The translations under genes were made by a program, and so were the position numbers. From Gracilaria domingensis (Eukaryota; Rhodophyta; Florideophyceae; Gracilariales; Gracilariaceae), in contig VCMS01000190.1 of assembly GCA_022539475.1 (NCBI GenBank), forward strand, positions 1 through 64,000: a stretch of DNA of 64,000 nucleotides, given 5' to 3'. Under the pieces are notes generated by a model that saw nothing but the letters and a program-made list of their open reading frames with translations, did no database searches and had not been told where the DNA came from. Numbering within the stretch: the first letter of the stretch is position 1; each line of letters opens with the position of its first letter. Shown here in pieces: positions 43,729-54,900 of this stretch.

Positions 43729-44400
43729 CTAAGCAATATCACATACCTGTTTGACAAGGTCCAAGATGATGAGACCGAGATCCACAAACTCAGTCACCTC
43801 TAAAACTGAGTTTGGATCTCCCCCAGCGATCGCCTGCAGCACACTGGGGTCTTCGTATCCCACCCCCACAGCGGTAACACGACCGCCCGGGTTGGCTTCC
43901 CTGAATCGATCGGCGTCGGCAACAGGGTCACCTCCGACCGTGTTTTCGCCATCTCCAAGCACAACCAACTTGTTGGCCTCCCCGGGGCGCTGCCTCAACT
44001 GGAAGTCGCAGTAGGCTATTCCAGCTCCGATGAATGTCGCAGTGTCGGATTGGAACTCTGCGCCAAGAACCCTTTCCTGGAACAGCCTGCGATCAGTAGT
44101 GAGTGGAGAAATAGGGTAGTTTATAAAACCATACTGCACTGCCGCGTATTCAGCCGTCTCGTCGACGCCAATGATGTTGTTGAGGTTGATTATGAAACGC
44201 TGCATCTCGACAAAGTTCTCTTCAGTAACGGACCCACTTCCGTCAACTGCCAAGCACACGTTTGCGTTGCATCCATTGCTCTCGACCAGAGCTTGTGCAG
44301 TTTGAGTTACCGCTCTGACACTTGCAGCGGCGGAAAACACTGTTGAAGAAGCAAGAGAACATGCAAGGAGAAATACAAATGTGATCAAGAAGTACTTCAT
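43729..44400 (-). CDS. Secreted von Willebrand factor A domain protein (VWA-1)
   Basis: A 223-residue protein with a clear signal peptide (MKYFLITFVFLLACSLASS) followed by one VWA domain and nothing else. The metal-ion-dependent adhesion site is complete: DGSGS at about residues 53-57, the Thr in ATFIGAGIAY and the Asp in LVVLGDGE. Cysteines at NGCNANVC, AYCD and QVCDIA are shared with the paralogue at 45913-46572 and suggest a conserved disulfide pattern. VWA domains bind protein or matrix ligands through a bound divalent cation; an extracellular or cell-wall adhesion role is inferred. It is divergent from its paralogue with 1.5 kb between them. A TATA box lies 113 bases upstream. The ORF is single-exon and intact. 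Confidence 0.85.
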   Translation of the reverse strand: MKYFLITFVFLLACSLASSTVFSAAASVRAVTQTAQALVESNGCNANVCLAVDGSGSVTEENFVEMQRFIINLNNIIGVDETAEYAAVQYGFINYPISPLTTDRRLFQERVLGAEFQSDTATFIGAGIAYCDFQLRQRPGEANKLVVLGDGENTVGGDPVADADRFREANPGGRVTAVGVGYEDPSVLQAIAGGDPNSVLEVTEFVDLGLIILDLVKQVCDIA

Positions 44401-44512
44401 CGTAAAGATGGGAGCGAAACGGTTCCAGCCAGTGAATGTTGAAGCGATATGCGATGTGTATTGTTTGTGGTGAGTCTAAAACGTTTCCCGCACAGAGCGC
44501 CTGAGGAGTTCG

Positions 44513-44520
44513 TATTTATA
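44513..44520 (-). promoter_or_regulatory. TATA box of the VWA-1 gene
   Basis: TATAAATA on the minus strand, 113 bases upstream of the ATG, which would give a 5' leader of roughly 80 bases. No comparable close TATA box was seen for VWA-2. Confidence 0.5.
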
Positions 44521-45912
44521 CCCATTCTCAATATGCGCGAGGGCTGGCACAAAATTTGTGAGGATGCTTCGTTTCTCAGGCAGTCTAATAATCATTTTTG
44601 CTTTTCATGCTTTGTATCTACGGCCTCACAAGATATTCACCAATAAGGAGTGGAATTTGTGGCGCTGAGAACTTGTAGAAAGGGAGCAGAGACAACAAGA
44701 TTTAGTTTTCGAGAGACATCAATCCTTTCTCGGCGACGGGCAAGATAAATGCAGCTCTAAACCTGCACCTTTGGGCGTAGTTATAGTCAGGTTTATTTCT
44801 GTTGGTGATAACCATTGAATACTTGTGAAAGAATGGATGGCGACTTTTTTGTTTGAGAAGTCAGTCATACTCCAGTTTTGCGTGTGCTTCGCGCATTTCC
44901 TTTTTCGTTTAAGAAACTTTTGGTACAGGTGTATCGATAAGATACTGCGACGTGGACTCGGAACAAAAGAGAAACACATTGGAGAGAACTCGTTGCATCT
45001 TTGCTAATGCCGGAGCGTTTCTTTTCAATCTGCATTCTGGAATGACGCATGTGCGAAGATGACGATGCGCATGCATGCTCGCGACACACTCCCGGTTTTT
45101 ATATGCTATATGGGCTCTGCCATCTTGGTATTCATGTATGAGATTTTGTGTGATACTAAATTTCCGAGCGTCAACTAAATCGTTTCCAACTTGCGCAGCA
45201 CGATTATCACTGGAGAGAAAGCCTGGACCACAATTTATATATACACAGACATATCATCGACCACCCTTTCTCTGAAGACAAGCAATGAAGCTCCGACACT
45301 TTGCCAAATACAAATGGCATTGCTACTATTGACTAACCGCGCGCGGAGCAACTGCTGCTCTTGTAGTATTGGAACATTTTGTGGACTAGTTCTCCAACAG
45401 GCTGCATCAACAACGTTGCTTCCGATGTAGTGCTCCTTCGAGAGTTGATGTCCGCGAAGAGGAAACAACCATGATTATTGACAACTTCTCAATTGCCTTG
45501 TTTCAACTGATGAATCTATTTCGATTTGCCTTTGCTCTTGGATAGATCGACCTCGTTGCCTCATCAGGCGCATTGTCTGTGTTGCTTCTATCACCGACAG
45601 AGGAGATCGTTTAACTCGGCTAGATCAATCACTCATCGGTGGAGTAAGTCTGCGTCTGCTCAACATGTCATCTACGAGTGCACCAATTTACCTAGAAAGC
45701 CTCGCGAATCCGTTCCTTCTTTTCTCCTGTGTATTTGGCATGGTCGAATGTACAGCAATTTCCACATGTCTAGTTGGCGTACAATATCTGCTTGGGGGTA
45801 CCTTTCTTCCGTACCCCAGATCATCACCACTTCAAACATCGACATCAAACGAACCAAATATTGAAAATATTCTTCTCTGATATCTTCGTTCTCGAATACG
45901 GTGCTCTTCAAA
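44521..45912. other. Intergenic region between the divergent VWA genes
   Basis: No convincing gene. TATATA-rich words lie at about 45094-45104 and 45235-45243 on the plus strand, some 800 and 670 bases before the VWA-2 start. Short plus frames at 45191-45430 and 45526-45864 have no recognised motif. The region presumably holds the regulatory DNA of both VWA genes. Confidence 0.4.
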
Positions 45913-46572
45913 ATGAAGATTTCCAGTGCGTTTATCTCTCTCATTGTCGTTGTTATATCTATTCTTTCGTCTTCTGTACATGCTTTCATGGCTTTGAACA
46001 ATTCAGATATATGCGACAAACTTTTCGAGAAAAGAGGCTGTGACATCAGTATATGTTTTGCATTGCAAGGCAGCTCATCTCTCAACTCAATGCAGTCCTC
46101 ATCGCAGAAGGAGTTTGTGACAAGCGTGACGAGAGCTTTACATGGAAAAGGGGATATCCAGCTTGCTGCAGTTCAGTACGGCTTCATAACGTTGCGCATC
46201 AGTAACTTGACCAGAGACGTGGAAGTTTTTTTGCAGAGGCTGGACGAATCTGAGTTTGAGAACGATTCAACTACGTTTTTGGGTGGTGCAATCGCGTACT
46301 GTGATCTAGAGTTAGCATTTGAAACGAGGAGAAATCTTGTTGTCCTTGGGGATGGTAGAAGCACTTTGTTCGATCCAGTGCAGAATGCAAACATGTTCAG
46401 AGAGAGAGGAGGAAATGTATTTGCCGTAGCCGTGGGAACCCCTGATATGGAATCGATTCTTGGCATTGTGGGTGGAAGCAGGTCCCGTGTGTTTGATTTG
46501 ACTGATGCAGAGGACACAAATGCGGTGGTCGTTGCTGCAGTTAATGCTCTCTGCAGGATGGGTTATTGCTGA
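45913..46572 (+). CDS. Secreted VWA-domain protein with a damaged metal site (VWA-2)
   Basis: Starts at ATG 45913; the frame is open further upstream but the signal peptide MKISSAFISLIVVVISILSS begins here. 219 residues, one VWA domain, clearly paralogous to VWA-1: GCDISICFALQGSSS aligns with GCNANVCLAVDGSGS, QLAAVQYGFI with EYAAVQYGFI, STTFLGGAIAYCD with TATFIGAGIAYCD, and NLVVLGDGRS with KLVVLGDGEN. The first metal-coordinating Asp of the DxSxS motif is Gln here, while the later Thr and Asp are kept. Such a change normally weakens or abolishes cation binding, so it may bind ligand differently or act as a decoy; that is inference. The C-terminus adds two cysteines (LCRMGYC). A retrotransposon begins about 150 bases downstream. 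Confidence 0.8.
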   Translation: MKISSAFISLIVVVISILSSSVHAFMALNNSDICDKLFEKRGCDISICFALQGSSSLNSMQSSSQKEFVTSVTRALHGKGDIQLAAVQYGFITLRISNLTRDVEVFLQRLDESEFENDSTTFLGGAIAYCDLELAFETRRNLVVLGDGRSTLFDPVQNANMFRERGGNVFAVAVGTPDMESILGIVGGSRSRVFDLTDAEDTNAVVVAAVNALCRMGYC

Positions 46573-46884
46573 AGAGAGAGGAAAGAACTGCAAAAGTTCG
46601 GTAGTAAACAGCTGGAGCAAATTGTTCACGGTTAACAGTAAAGTCAAATATTTCAAATGCTCGTTGGGAATGAAAAGAATTTGCAAAGAATCCATACATT
46701 CCATTTTCTGATATTTCTCGAACCATAATTGTGGAGGCGGATGCAGGGGAGTGTCCCGCCACCCCAGGGACACTCCCGAACAATTTTTTTCTATATCTCC
46801 GACACCTTCCACCCCTGGACTGCGCCGTCACTCCCGCCGTCTGCGCCCACCGCTGCGCGCCGTGCGCTGCGACGCGGCGGCAAG

Positions 46885-47066
46885 GATGATGAGGTTTCGC
46901 GCCGCGCGCCGCGGCGCGCCCCCGACGGAGATGAAGAAGTCGCGCGCCGCTCGCTGCGGCGCGCCTGAAGAGGAGGATGATGAGGTTTCGCGCCGCGCGC
47001 CGCGGCGCGCCCCCGACGGAGATGAAGAAGTCGCGCGCCGCTCGCTGCGGCGCGCCTGAAGAGGAG
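46885..47066 (+). repeat. 91-bp GC-rich tandem repeat in the 5' LTR
   Basis: Two complete units start at 46885 and 46976, followed by a shorter diverged third unit. The 3' LTR has only one complete unit (from about 56210). The 91-bp difference accounts exactly for the length difference of the LTRs (2232 against 2141), so a unit was gained or lost since insertion or during reverse transcription. Confidence 0.9.
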
Positions 47067-47363
47067 TATAATGAGGTTGCGCGTCGCGCGCCGCTGGCTG
47101 CGGTGCGCCCGCCGCTAAGCATTCTTTGGAAGCTCGCGCCCCGCACGTTGCGGCGCGCCAGCTGCAGGGTAGGAAAGGAACGTGCGCGCAGCACCTGACG
47201 CTGGAGGACAGTGAGCGGAGCGCTCTCTTCGGGGGAGCTCAGAAAGTTGTGGCGCGCTCTGTCGCGCGCGTCGGAACACATACGACCAGGGGATACAAAT
47301 CAATTTAATCGAGAAGCAGGAGTTCTATGACAAAGAGGCAATCGAAGATACGAGAAATGGATA

Positions 47364-47774
47364 TCAATCAGAGGACAACAAAGCTTTCACAGCGTCATGA
47401 ACGAGATGAAGCGCCCGTGCGCGGGAGGGAGAGCGTAGCACCATCATGGAAAGCGCCAACCCAACACCAATCCCGCGCACGAACAGTACTGGGAGCTCGT
47501 TAAGATTGTCTTTGAGCTCATCCATCGATATTCCACGCTTGAAGAGGAAGTCATATAGAGCCTCCTCGCAGGCGAAAAGTTGCGCTTCGGTACGTTCTTC
47601 GGTGGCAACATCGTCTTCGTTCGCAAATGCGGCGTCCTCCTCGAGCTGAATGGTGTCCGCAGTAACTTCTTTTGCTTCGCTCTCGATCAGGACGGTTGAT
47701 TTGGCACGCGGAACATCGGAATGGTCGGTATCGTCGTCGGTCATAGTAGCAATAACTTCGTTTGGAGTTGACAT
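47364..47774 (-). CDS. Antisense ORF in the 5' LTR (136 codons)
   Basis: An acidic protein encoded opposite to retrotransposon transcription. The middle is rich in Glu/Asp/Ala; the conserved core is EAQLFACEEALYDFLFKRGI then DELKDNLNELPVLFV. The core is shared with the antisense ORF in the older solo LTR at 40090-40698 (start at ATG 47774; an alternative frame starting 47781 is a shadow). No signal peptide or membrane segment, no recognised domain. Antisense genes reading out of LTRs are known in some retroelements and deltaretroviruses, where they regulate the element; a regulatory role here is only a hypothesis. Confidence 0.6.
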   Translation of the reverse strand: MSTPNEVIATMTDDDTDHSDVPRAKSTVLIESEAKEVTADTIQLEEDAAFANEDDVATEERTEAQLFACEEALYDFLFKRGISMDELKDNLNELPVLFVRGIGVGLALSMMVLRSPSRARALHLVHDAVKALLSSD

Positions 47775-48244
47775 CGTTCAAAAGATGGGCACCTAAAGGC
47801 GGTGGTAAGATAGGGGAAGCATGGCAGACCTGAGAGGCACCGAAGGGTAACTATAATATCGAATATACCGCCATGATAACTGGTCACGCACGCACAATCG
47901 TGATAGTGCCACGATGGCACGACATGGAAGGTGGATGTCATCCGGAGGACTAGTTGAAAACCTAAATAACCAGAAGAAATCTGGCCAACCACCGACCTAC
48001 ATAACGAAGAACCGTACGTTGACATTATTACCTATTATGGACATGGTGAGCAATATTAAGTTGTTTGTCACAAGACGACAATCGGCGCACCGTTTCACCA
48101 ACAGCCAATGAACAGGAGACATAACGAAGAACCGTACAACGGTATCACAACCAAGTATTTGACCTGGTGAGCCGTTCTGAATGCCTTGGTGAAAGATGAT
48201 ATTAGGTGTTTGCTTGCGGTGACCATGCATTATCACAATTGTAG

Positions 48245-48251
48245 ATATAAA
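48245..48251 (+). promoter_or_regulatory. TATA box of the 5' LTR
   Basis: ATATAAA at a place where all three diverged LTRs of the family keep a TATA-like word, followed by a CT-rich leader. Transcription of the element probably starts about 30 bases further on, near 48280. Confidence 0.6.
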
Positions 48252-48949
48252 CCCCCGAGTTCGAGCGCTCGCTGCAAACTCAACTCGGGCAGACCACTTC
48301 CCCTCTCGACGACTTCCCCCATCCTTGCCTCTCTCGCCTTTCTTCCTCCCCTTCCGTCGTCGCCAACCTTCCTTCCTTTGGCAATCATCTTCCCTTAGCG
48401 CAGTCTGCGCCTCCCTGCCACCAGCCTTTCCCCCTACATTTCCTTATTCCCGGCGGCCCGGTCTCCCGCTGTTCCCTAGCCAGTCGCCTTGTGCTGCCCT
48501 CCATGGGGCTCGTTCGCACATTGCGACCATCACCCATCACTACGTCTCCGTTCTCCCAGACGGACGTTGGCAGTGTTACGCATTGCGCTGGTTTTCTTTC
48601 TGTCGCTACCTCGCCTGGTTGTTAGGTTCGTGGTGGCATCGACGACAGACTCTATCGCTTTAGTCCTACCACACTATTGTCCCGCCGACCGCTCTTGTGC
48701 GTCTTGGTCTATTGGCCCTGCTTTCTGTTGTTGTGTTGGCATTCGGCATCGAACGCCGAAGCACACTCTCGTTTAATTACTCTCCCCGCTTCCTGTCAGC
48801 GGAGAGTTTCCATCTATCTTGGGGTTATCTTGTCTGCTCCTGCAGGCATCTGAGCTACGTGAATTTGTCGCCCTTTGGGCTGGTACTCTCGAGCATTTAT
48901 TGTGTCGCTCTCCTTGGGTTTGTCACCACCCGCGCTGTTTCCCCCAAAA

Positions 48950-51900
48950 ATGGCGTCCACATGGTACTCTCGAGGAGGGCCTGGTTCTCCTGAGTCTGGT
49001 GTGATTTCCTTCGATGGTTCTGCCGTCGACGTAAGGAAGTTTCTGTTTTACTTTGAGAATGTCGCTACCCCCAACGAAGAGGATAGTGTTCGAGCTATGA
49101 AGTTGCTCGGCTATCTTGAGGGGGAAGCGTTTGACTTCTACTATGACAACTATGCTGTTGATGGCTCTCTTTCGATTGAAGCAAAGGACTATCAGAATGT
49201 GAAGCTTGCTTTGATCGAACGTTTCGGTGCAATCGAGGAACCGGCGGAGAGGATTCGTCGGGCAGTTTCGGCGCGTTTAGATTATGTCGATCTGCTAGGG
49301 TCCCTGAAGAAGATGGACTCTTTCTTCGATCAGGCTGGTTTTAACTCGAAAGCTAAGTTCGGGTTACTACGAAACGCTGTCATGGAGTTTGCAGATCTTG
49401 CGCAGTTTGTCATATTCCGTGGAGCAGATGACTATGAATCCTTGAAGGCCCTCGTTAAGGACTTTGTTGGCGGAAAGAAAGCTCTCGGGTCGTATGGTAC
49501 CCTTAACGCTTTCCCACCGGCAAAGCACATTCTTCAACGTGCTAAGGAGCCCGCTCGTCCAAGTCCGCTGGAGTCGAAAGTGGATCAGTTGGCTGACCAG
49601 ATGGCACAGTTGCACCTCCTAGTGAAGAAGACTCAGAGCGCTGCGACAACCATTGGACGTCAGGATACGGAAAAAGTTTGTTCGTATTGTAGCCAACCTG
49701 GTCACTTCGCAGCACGATGTGAGCTTAACCCGCATCGAGGCACACGATGTAGTGTTTGTGGCAAGTTAGGTCACTCTGCAACTATGTGCTGGAGAAGGAA
49801 TAATGATGATACTGTGCGAAAAGTGTCATTCGAAGATGTGAAGTCTGAATCAGAAATGGAGAAGTTACTCAAAGAGAAACGAGCTTCTCAGAAGACAGAC
49901 GAGAACCAAGTCTCAGTTGTCATTGCTGACCCTTCAGATGATGAAGACCCCGTTGCAACCGCGAAAAGGGACGCAGATGGGGAGCCTCTGCCCAAGCAAC
50001 CTCGAACTGGTCCTCTCTCGGGAATTTCTCCCGTAATGTTCCCCGACTCGCATACCACCAAGACTCCTTCGCAGCAAGCCAAGAACCTTCCTAAGAAGTC
50101 GCCAAAGACTCGGAAGGGCGCTGGAAAGAAGTCGAAAGGGAAGTCGCGGAGGGTGAAGATCGAAGAACATGTTGGAAAGTACAATATTTACGAAGAGTTG
50201 GCGAGAGCTCCTTCTGGCATCACTTTTGGTCAACTTGTCCGCGGTGATGCGGACGAGGCCAAGAAAGACATTCGGCGCATTCTTTCCGGAGGTTTTTCGT
50301 CAAGGCGTGTCAGTTACGCTCATACTCATTCACTCCCTCAGACTCTCAAAGTGGTGAATGTTACTGTCTATGGCACTAGTTCCCAGGCGCTGCTGGACTC
50401 TGGTGCTATCCCTAATCTTATGTCTATTGCGTTATGCAACCGGTTATCGTTGGAGATGAAACCGTCGAGTAGGAGAATTGTCGTTGCCGACGGAACCAAA
50501 TCCTTAGTTCGCGGAAGCCTGCACGATGTTCCCCTCGAGTTTGGTTCTCTCCGCGTCCCGTTGGATTTCCTGGTCGTTGAGAAGCCTCCCTTCAATGTGA
50601 TCGTTGGCTGTCCTGCTCTTGAGTCACTCCAAGCCTGCTTGGACCTCGGTACTCAGCAAGTCTCTATGCAATTTGACGGCGCATCTGTTGTTTTGCCTCT
50701 CGATTACCATCGCCCTAGTGTAGTGTTCGACGAAGAGAATGAACACACCGATAGTGAGGATTTCACTTCCGCTTCAGAGTCGTTCTTCTCTGAGAGTTCG
50801 GAGAGCGACTACGAAGGATACGCGATCACTTTCTCGAAAGACAAAGTTGACACGTCAGTATATGCTTTGAATACTATGAATGAAGAACAAGACTCCTTAC
50901 AACCACTCGAAGAGGAATCCGCGAACGAACTGGAGAATATTGATGCTACGAGTCTCGGTCAGGAAAGCCCCTCCCCTGCTGATCCTCAGGATTTGGAGGA
51001 AGGCATTAGGCAATTGCGTGTGAATGATGTTGAACCAGAACCTGCTATTACTACTCCTCACGCCCCTGGGGAAGCAAATAGAGAATTTGAGAACGATGAA
51101 GAATCGGAGGAAAGCGCCGACGACAACGACTCCGAAGGTTCTCCATCGGATGGAGGGCACGAACGCGATCTCGTTGTCCCAGTCAGGGATGACGTTGTTC
51201 TTCTACGAGCCGAAGATGTGAGACGACAGCCTGATTATCTTATCTTTCGAGTCTACCGTCGTTATCCTCAACCACCGGACAGAGAACAACTTCATCCACA
51301 CATCTCTGAACTTCCGTACGGAGAAATGGGTGTCCTAGAGCTGGACAACAGTTCCGAACCAATAGTCCGTTTCGGAGTAGGCTGGCCTATACCTGCACCG
51401 GCTGATGAAGAAACCCTCGCGGTTCCATCGCAAAGTGAAGCTCATGAAGACCATGTGATGGTTATAAGTCTTGACAACAGAAACGATGAGGCCGATAACC
51501 AACTGAGCGGTTTAGCTGAGCCGAATGACGATCAGCGCCACTCGGTCTATCACGTCCCGAATCCCTCGTCTTTTCAAAGTTCCACGACAGACACTAGCCT
51601 TCAACCACCTGACCCTCCCCTTTTGTCATCTGACAACGATAGAGGAGCTGAAGAGAGGAACTCTGGAAGGGACGACGAAGAAGATGAAGATTGTGTAGAA
51701 GTAGAAGCAGGAGTTCATGAAGCAGAAGTAGAAGTAGAAGAGGAAGTGGTGAATAATGGAAATGAAGATGATCATGAAGAAGATGAAGATGGTTCCTCAC
51801 CAGAAGAAGTCGAGCTGTCTGGTACCCCTCTCTACCGCGACCCTGTCCTCACCATCCCGATTACGGACGAGGTCACTTTGCTACCACCTGAAGAAGGGGA

Positions 51901-54900
51901 ACTTATTAGCGACTTTCTTTTGGTTCGTGTCCAGATTCGGTACCCTGTACCCACTCCAGCGCACCCCCCTCACCTCGGCGTGCACAACATGCCTTTTGGT
52001 CGTACCGGGCTACTGGAGGAGGATGACGACGGCCGCTACGTGATTGCTTTCGAGGAAGAGCTCCCTCAAGAAGAGTTCTCGACGCAGGTCCCCCCACCAC
52101 CTGTTAGAGAGTTGGAAGATCAACCCGACCCCTCGCAAACAGAGCCGCGTACCACTGGCTCTGGTGAAGGACACTCTACTTCACGTGATAATGAGCCGAC
52201 GGTTGCGTGTCCCGCCCCTGAGATCGAATACTCCCTATTAGATCCGGTCGCGATTGATGGCAAGGGTCGTATACTGGATCGAAGAGATTACCCTCCTGAC
52301 ACGAGTCACGAAGAAGTCATCCTCAAAAGGCTTTCACACTTGCCCAGCAGGGAGCAACAGGAACTACTTCGTGTTTTACTTGACCTTGGGGTGGTCGCCT
52401 GGTCTTTGTACGATCTTAGACCCGCAGATGTACCAGTCGTGCATGAATTCTCACTGACGACCCAGACTCCGATACACTCAAGAGTTCGTAGGCTTCCGCC
52501 ACGACATGACGAAGTCGTCAAGAAGGAACTCGGTAAAATGCTTGACGCTGGGATAATCAAACCTTGTACATCTGCATGGTCCTTTCCGATCGTCATTGCG
52601 ACCAAAAAGGATGGCAAGCCAAGGTTCTGTGTAGACTACCGAGCTCTGAACCGAGTTATGAAAGCGGACAGATGGCCCTTACCTCATATTGAACAAATCT
52701 TTGATGACTTAGGCGGCTGTTCGTTTTTCACTACGCTTGACCTTTTCTCTGGGTACTGGCAGATCAGAATGTCACCTCGGTGTAAGGAGATGACCACCTT
52801 CGTTTGCCGTCAAGGAACCTATCAGTTTGAGGTCATGCCGTTCGGCTTGATGAACGCCCCCTCTACATTCCAAAGAATGATGGACTCTATCCTCAACAAG
52901 TATCCGTTTGTAAGGGTCTATCTGGACGACGTGGTTATCTATTCAAAAACCTTAGAGGATCACGTCGAGCACATCAAGTTAGTACTAAGGACAATTGCCT
53001 CCCATGGGTTGAAGCTGAAGATCTCTAAGTGCGACTTTGCCCATCCCAAGATTGAACTGCTCGGACATGTTGTCGACCAGAGCGGAGTTGCAGTGGACGT
53101 GAAGAAAATAGAGGCCATCAAGGCGGCTCCGATCCCTAAGACAACCACTGAACTGAGGAGCTTTCTTGGGCTTGCTGGCTACTACCGCCGGTTTATCAAG
53201 CACTTTGCCAAAACTTCGGCAGTTCTCTATGCAGGAACGTCCGGAAATCGGAAACTAGTGTTCAACAATGAGATGGTTGAAGCCTTCAAAGACCTGAAGG
53301 AGAAGCTAACCAGTCCTCCAGTGTTGGCCTTTCCCGACTTCGACAATCCGTTTCGGGTCGAAACCGATGCTTCTTCATTTGCGTTGGGCGCCGTTCTCGC
53401 TCAGAAGAAATCTGATGGCATGTTTCACCCAATTCAGTATGCCAGCCGGACTATGACTGCAGCTGAAAGGAACTACGCGGTCTGTGAGCAGGAGGCGCTT
53501 GCTGTCATCTTCGCGTTCAAGAAATTTCGGCTATACCTTCTTGGATCAAAGCCATTTCAATTGATTACAGACCATCAGGCGCTGAAGTATGCGTTTCAGA
53601 AGAAGGATGTACATGGGCGATTGGCCAGGTGGCTCGATTTCCTAGCTGAATACGAGTTCGAGGTTGTGTACCGCTCAGGGGATAAGAATTGCGCTGCTGA
53701 TTATCTTTCGCGCTACTCCACAATAAGGGGGCATCATGCTCTAGAGGTGGCGACTACTGTTTCTTCCCCTACATGTGAAGCTTTTTCAGGCCTCGAACCT
53801 TATTATGCAAATATTGGTCGATATCTGAGCGCCCTTCCGGTCGATGAGCCCAACTCGAGCCTCAGAGGGGCGATCAAAAGGAATTCTAAGAATTTTATGG
53901 TATGGAATGGGCAGTTGTATCGTAGAATGGGGTCCGGGTTACGACTCCTTCCTAACGTCAATGAAAGGCGTAAACTCTTGAAAACATTTCATGACGATGT
54001 GGGACACTGGGATGTTAGGGCGACCAGAAGGCACGTCATCGATCGATTCTGGTGGCCCAATATTCACTCTGATGTCACAACCTACGTCAAGAGTTGTGAT
54101 GGCTGCCAGTTCATGGGATCTTTTCTTGCTTACCGAGCGGGGCAACGAGCCCCGCTGACGGATATCTTCCACACGTTTTCAATTGATTTCGCCGGACCCC
54201 TTAGGGTGACAAGGAACGGAAACCGATTCTTGCTCATTGGGGTCGAGCACCTCACGGGATGGCCGATCGCAGTGGCAACTCGAACATCTACTGCAGTCGA
54301 CGTAGTCAACTTTATTAGAAGGGAGATCGTCACACCCTTCGGCTACCCCCGCACGATTGTCTCCGATAACGCTACCTCCTTTCTCGCGTCAAGTGTCCAA
54401 GCTTATCTAATGCGTCATGATATCACTCTCAAACCGGTGCTCGCATACGCACCTATGTCTAATGGACGCGCAGAAAGAATGGTAGGGACGATCAAGAGGG
54501 CGATCGCGAAAACGATTCATGATCAGAACTCCGATTGGGATGAAGTACTCCCGGAGGTTCTCTATGGTTATCGCACTCGACAAATGGCCGAAGGATATTC
54601 TCCATTTCAGCTCATGTATGGAGTACGGCCCCGAATGCATCCATCAGATCCTCCTTCCCTGATAGCCACGCCGTCACTTGGTCATCGTGAGGTGGAACTA
54701 CAAGCCTCCACTCTTGGGAGGGCCACAAGGGTATTGCAGCAGCCTCACCGTCAAGACGATGAGCGTCGTGGACATCGGTTCGCTGTTGGAGACCAGGTAC
54801 TGGTAATGCGTGGTGAAGCCCTTAATCCTTCGGTGAAATGGCCATCATTCAAATCGAGGTTCTATGGACCATGCCACGTCGTTCGAGCTAATCATCCTCG

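Larger units (their letters stand above)
46730..48961 (+). repeat. 5' LTR of retrotransposon 2 (2232 bp)
   Basis: Starts TGTGGAGGCGGATG and ends GGCGTCCACA. The first part carries an inverted pair GGGGAGTGTCCC/GGGACACTCCC and a GC-rich tandem repeat. The middle carries an antisense ORF (47364-47774) and a direct repeat of ATAACGAAGAACCGTAC at 48001 and 48120. The TATA box is at 48245 and a CT-rich leader follows. The gag ATG lies at 48950, inside the LTR. Unusually long for this class. Confidence 0.95.

Noticed and set aside
45672..46085. 137-codon minus-strand frame across the VWA-2 start
   Set aside because: Antisense to the signal peptide and N-terminus of a clear VWA gene; no motif of its own.
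48875..48949. Upstream extension of Gag-Pol inside the LTR
   Set aside because: The ATG at 48950 is shared with retrotransposon 1 and conserved at the end of every LTR; upstream codons would only be transcribed as leader.
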